DNA of 8,496 nt. It comes from Desulfocapsa sp. GTDB taxonomy: Bacteria; Desulfobacterota; Desulfobulbia; Desulfobulbales; Desulfocapsaceae. Under the pieces are notes generated by a model. That model did no database searches and was not told the origin of the DNA. It saw only the letters and a program-made list of their open reading frames with translations. Shown here one piece after another: positions 7,139 to 8,496 of the stretch (the first letter of the stretch is position 1; the number at the start of each line of letters is the position of its first letter). Made by a program: the position numbers and the translations under genes. The stretch is taken from assembly GCA_029935135.1 (NCBI GenBank), contig JAOZKX010000067.1:1-8496 (forward strand), read 5' to 3'.

Positions 7139-8110
7139 ATGTCTAACTGCACGATTATCATAGTAAACTGGAACTCCTGGGAATATCTGTTTCCATGCCT
7201 GGAATCTCTGGGTAGACAGACATTCCAGGATTTTGATATCATTGTTGTTGATAATAACAGCACTGATCAGGTACCCGGAGAACAGCTGGCTGCGTATCCC
7301 TATGTCAGCTATATTCAAAATAAAGATAATGTTGGTTTTGCAGCAGCGAACAATCAGGCCATTGAAATTGCAAATAATTGCGAATGGATTGTTTTACTGA
7401 ATCCAGATACTCTGCCTGCAGAGAAATGGCTTGAGTCCCTTCACAACGCTTCTCTGGCTCATCCTGAATTTTCATTTTTCGGTAGTCGTCTGCTACTTGC
7501 CGGTAGTCCCGATATACTTGATGGTACAGGGGATGTGTATCATATGAGTGGTTTGTCGTGGAGAACAGGGCATGGGAAGTCAGTTTCAACTGCAACTGAC
7601 AGACCGGAGGAGATTTTTTCTCCCTGTGCCGCTGCCGCCATGTATCGACGAAAAGATATCCTGGCCGTTGGGGGCTTTGACGAAGATTTCTTTTGTTATA
7701 ACGAGGATGTGGACCTGGGTTTTCGTTTGCAGTTGGCAGGACATCGGGCTTTGTCAGTGCCTGATTCTGTGGTTTTGCATCACGGTTCTGCTACCACAAG
7801 TGTCCGCAGTGATTTTTCTGTGTACCATGGACACCGGAACCTTGTCTGGACCTGGTTTAAGGATATGCCCATGTTGTTGCTGGTCCTGCTCTTGCCTGTT
7901 CATATTGCCTACAACGCAGCCTCTGTGTTGTTGTATATGCTGCGTGGGCAGGGGCGCATTATTTGCCAGGCTAAATGGGATGCCGTAAAAGGCTTGAAAA
8001 GGATGTGGCAGAAGCGTGCAGCAATCCATAATAAGTCCGCTATCTCAATTAGTTCATTGTGGAATAAGATTGACCGACGAGTACTCGTTGGCCCGAAAAC
8101 AAAACATTAA
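7139..8110 (+). CDS. GT2 family glycosyltransferase (WbbL/rhamnosyltransferase-like)
   Basis: This complete 323-residue COG1216-type GT-A glycosyltransferase is predicted to move a sugar, often rhamnose in this family, onto a lipid-linked acceptor. The N-terminus has the IIIVNWNSWEYL motif (6-17), nucleotide-binding VVDNNSTD (36-43, D38), NVGFAAANN (64-72) and metal-binding LLNPDT (86-91, D90). CAAAAMYRR precedes the catalytic-base motif YNEDVDLGFRL (E189, D190, D192), and VVLHHGSAT follows. A strongly hydrophobic stretch starting MPMLLLVLLLPV (from residue 243 to about 268) is a probable membrane anchor, so the enzyme should work at the inner face of the cytoplasmic membrane. ATG at 7139 is the first possible start after an in-frame TAA (7133-7135); a weak GGA lies 7 nt upstream. 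It is clearly paralogous to the truncated gene at 1-732, sharing the C-A-x-A-A-x-Y-R and E-D-x-D-L blocks. It follows the FG-GAP gene by 61 nt and probably shares its transcript. Confidence 0.92.
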   Translation: MSNCTIIIVNWNSWEYLFPCLESLGRQTFQDFDIIVVDNNSTDQVPGEQLAAYPYVSYIQNKDNVGFAAANNQAIEIANNCEWIVLLNPDTLPAEKWLESLHNASLAHPEFSFFGSRLLLAGSPDILDGTGDVYHMSGLSWRTGHGKSVSTATDRPEEIFSPCAAAAMYRRKDILAVGGFDEDFFCYNEDVDLGFRLQLAGHRALSVPDSVVLHHGSATTSVRSDFSVYHGHRNLVWTWFKDMPMLLLVLLLPVHIAYNAASVLLYMLRGQGRIICQAKWDAVKGLKRMWQKRAAIHNKSAISISSLWNKIDRRVLVGPKTKH

Positions 8111-8151
8111 TTTACTTGATTACGATCAAAGCTCAGCTAAGCTATATTTGA

Positions 8152-8226
8152 TGTAGGATCGCCCCTGCGAGCGATTGTAGGGTGTTGCTGAATCAGTAAA
8201 ATCGCCCGCAGGGGCGAGGCTCTACA
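8152..8226. repeat. palindromic intergenic repeat element (REP/MITE-like), 75 bp
   Basis: The element is bounded by TGTAG (8152-8156) and its complement CTACA (8222-8226). Inside, 8159-8175 (TCGCCCCTGCGAGCGAT) pairs with 8201-8217 over 17 positions with a single A-C mismatch (8170 against 8206). A small asymmetric internal loop (8157-8158 against 8218-8221) separates the two stems, and the hairpin loop spans 8176-8200. The GC-rich arms stand out from the AT-rich surroundings. The form, TGTAG ends with GC-rich arms and no coding content, matches dispersed palindromic repeats found in many bacterial genomes, mobilised by RAYT-type or other transposases in trans. Only one clear copy is in this window, so repeat status is inferred from structure. 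It lies 41 nt after a stop codon and could also mark or protect the 3' end of that mRNA. Confidence 0.65.
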
Positions 8227-8247
8227 ATTCCATTTTGCATTTACCTG

Positions 8248-8330
8248 AGTTTTTGTGGTAATTAGGTTAATTTATTTTGCTACTAACACCGGAGATAAAG
8301 GTAACCCGACATATGTATCACCACAAAACT
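8248..8330. repeat. loose nested inverted repeat
   Basis: AGTTTTTGTGGT (8248-8259) is complementary to ACCACAAAACT (8320-8330), apart from one extra T. Within it GGTTA (8265-8269) can pair with TAACC (8302-8306). The spacers between the two paired blocks are unequal (5 and 13 nt), so a single stable hairpin is doubtful. It may be a decayed small mobile element or chance in AT-rich DNA. Confidence 0.25.
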
Positions 8331-8379
8331 TTTCTCAAAAAGAACAAAAATAATTTATAAGGTACTTATTAAATGGCAC

Positions 8380-8408
8380 TTGCGTAGCTTTATTGGTATG
8401 TTTTCAAT
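8380..8408 (+). promoter_or_regulatory. candidate tRNA promoter
   Basis: TTGCGT (8380-8385) and TTCAAT (8403-8408) are separated by 17 nt. They would place the transcription start about 5-7 nt before the mature tRNA 5' end at 8420. Both boxes are imperfect (-35 three of six, -10 four of six), so the call rests mainly on position and spacing. Confidence 0.25.
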
Positions 8409-8419
8409 AAAGTTGATAT

Positions 8420-8496
8420 GGTCCTGTAGCTCAGCTGGATAGAGCGTCTGCCTCCTAAGCAGAAAGTCACTGGTTCGACTCCAGTCAGGATCACCA
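8420..8496 (+). tRNA. tRNA-Arg, anticodon CCT (reads AGG)
   Basis: A full 77-nt cloverleaf can be drawn. The 7-bp acceptor stem pairs GGTCCTG (8420-8426) with CAGGATC (8486-8492), with one G-T pair. The D arm starts at 8429 (GCTC pairing with GAGC). The anticodon stem TCTGC/GCAGA (8447-8451/8459-8463) encloses the loop CTCCTAA, giving anticodon CCT at 8454-8456. The variable loop has 5 nt, and the T stem ACTGG/CCAGT (8469-8473/8481-8485) encloses TTCGACT. Discriminator A is at 8493 and CCA is encoded at 8494-8496, exactly at the window end. It decodes the rare arginine codon AGG. tRNA 3' ends are common integration sites, but no integrase or second att copy is visible here. Confidence 0.97.

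Larger units (their letters stand above)
8111..8419. other. non-coding interval between the last glycosyltransferase and tRNA-Arg
   Basis: These 309 nt contain no credible protein gene on either strand. They hold a 14-bp near-palindrome AGCTCAGCTAAGCT (8130-8143, one C-A mismatch), a 75-bp palindromic repeat element (8152-8226), a looser nested inverted repeat (8248-8330) and AT-rich DNA that probably carries the tRNA promoter. No stem followed by a T-run is seen, so the end of the glycosyltransferase transcript is not defined. Confidence 0.6.

Noticed and set aside
6678..7139. Minus-strand open frame overlapping the FG-GAP 3' end
   Set aside because: It shadows the coding strand of the FG-GAP gene and extends only into a short gap; the translation has no recognisable domain.
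7548..7988. Plus-strand Cys-rich open frame inside the last glycosyltransferase gene
   Set aside because: It is an out-of-frame reading of a strongly supported GT2 gene; its cysteine and tryptophan content comes from the shifted codons.
8130..8143. AGCTCAGCTAAGCT near-palindrome as a terminator
   Set aside because: As RNA it can form only a 4-bp stem with a 6-nt loop and has no proper U-tract after it.
8313..8360. 15-residue open frame (MYHHKTFLKK...) before the tRNA
   Set aside because: It is very short, the nearest AAAGG is 11 nt away, and it overlaps an inverted repeat in AT-rich DNA; there is no support for translation.
1..8496. CRISPR array, transposase, integrase, toxin-antitoxin or defence system
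   Set aside because: No regularly spaced direct repeats and no proteins with the motifs of these systems were found on either strand.

Overview
The window holds the end of a surface-polysaccharide (O-antigen, capsule or exopolysaccharide type) biosynthesis locus, with every protein-coding gene on the + strand, and closes with a tRNA-Arg gene. The organism looks like a Gram-negative bacterium: there are GT2 and GT4 glycosyltransferases, a HAD protein of the COG5610 type common in LPS and capsule clusters, an exported FG-GAP beta-propeller protein and a tRNA with encoded CCA. Moderate GC content and the palindromic intergenic repeat would suit a sulfate-reducing Desulfobacterota-like genome, but that is a weak inference.

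Layout: (1) 1-732, the 3' part of a GT2 glycosyltransferase, cut by the window edge. (2) 729-1739, a GT4 glycosyltransferase whose start overlaps the previous stop by 4 nt. (3) 1804-2712, a second GT2 enzyme of the WcaA/SpsA-like type. (4) 2747-4804, a long COG5610-like protein with an N-terminal HAD domain and a large C-terminal domain of unknown activity. (5) 4860-5096, an unrecognised 78-residue basic protein. (6) 5097-5307, a non-coding leader with a possible promoter and a 13-bp stem. (7) 5308-7077, a secreted protein with eight FG-GAP-type Asp-rich loops. (8) 7139-8110, a GT2 rhamnosyltransferase-like enzyme paralogous to gene 1. (9) 8111-8419, non-coding, with a 75-bp palindromic repeat element and a second, looser inverted repeat. 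(10) 8420-8496, tRNA-Arg(CCT).

Genes 1-4 are closely spaced (4-nt overlap, then gaps of 64 and 34 nt) and probably form one transcription unit. The three glycosyltransferases would add successive sugars to a lipid-linked oligosaccharide at the cytoplasmic face of the inner membrane. The HAD protein may modify or process an intermediate, but its reaction is unknown. The FG-GAP gene has its own leader and strong Shine-Dalgarno sequence, so it may be separately controlled, with the last glycosyltransferase co-transcribed behind it. There is no transposase, integrase, CRISPR array or recognisable defence system. The less explained parts are the FG-GAP protein inside a glycan locus, the COG5610 protein, the structured leader and the palindromic repeat.
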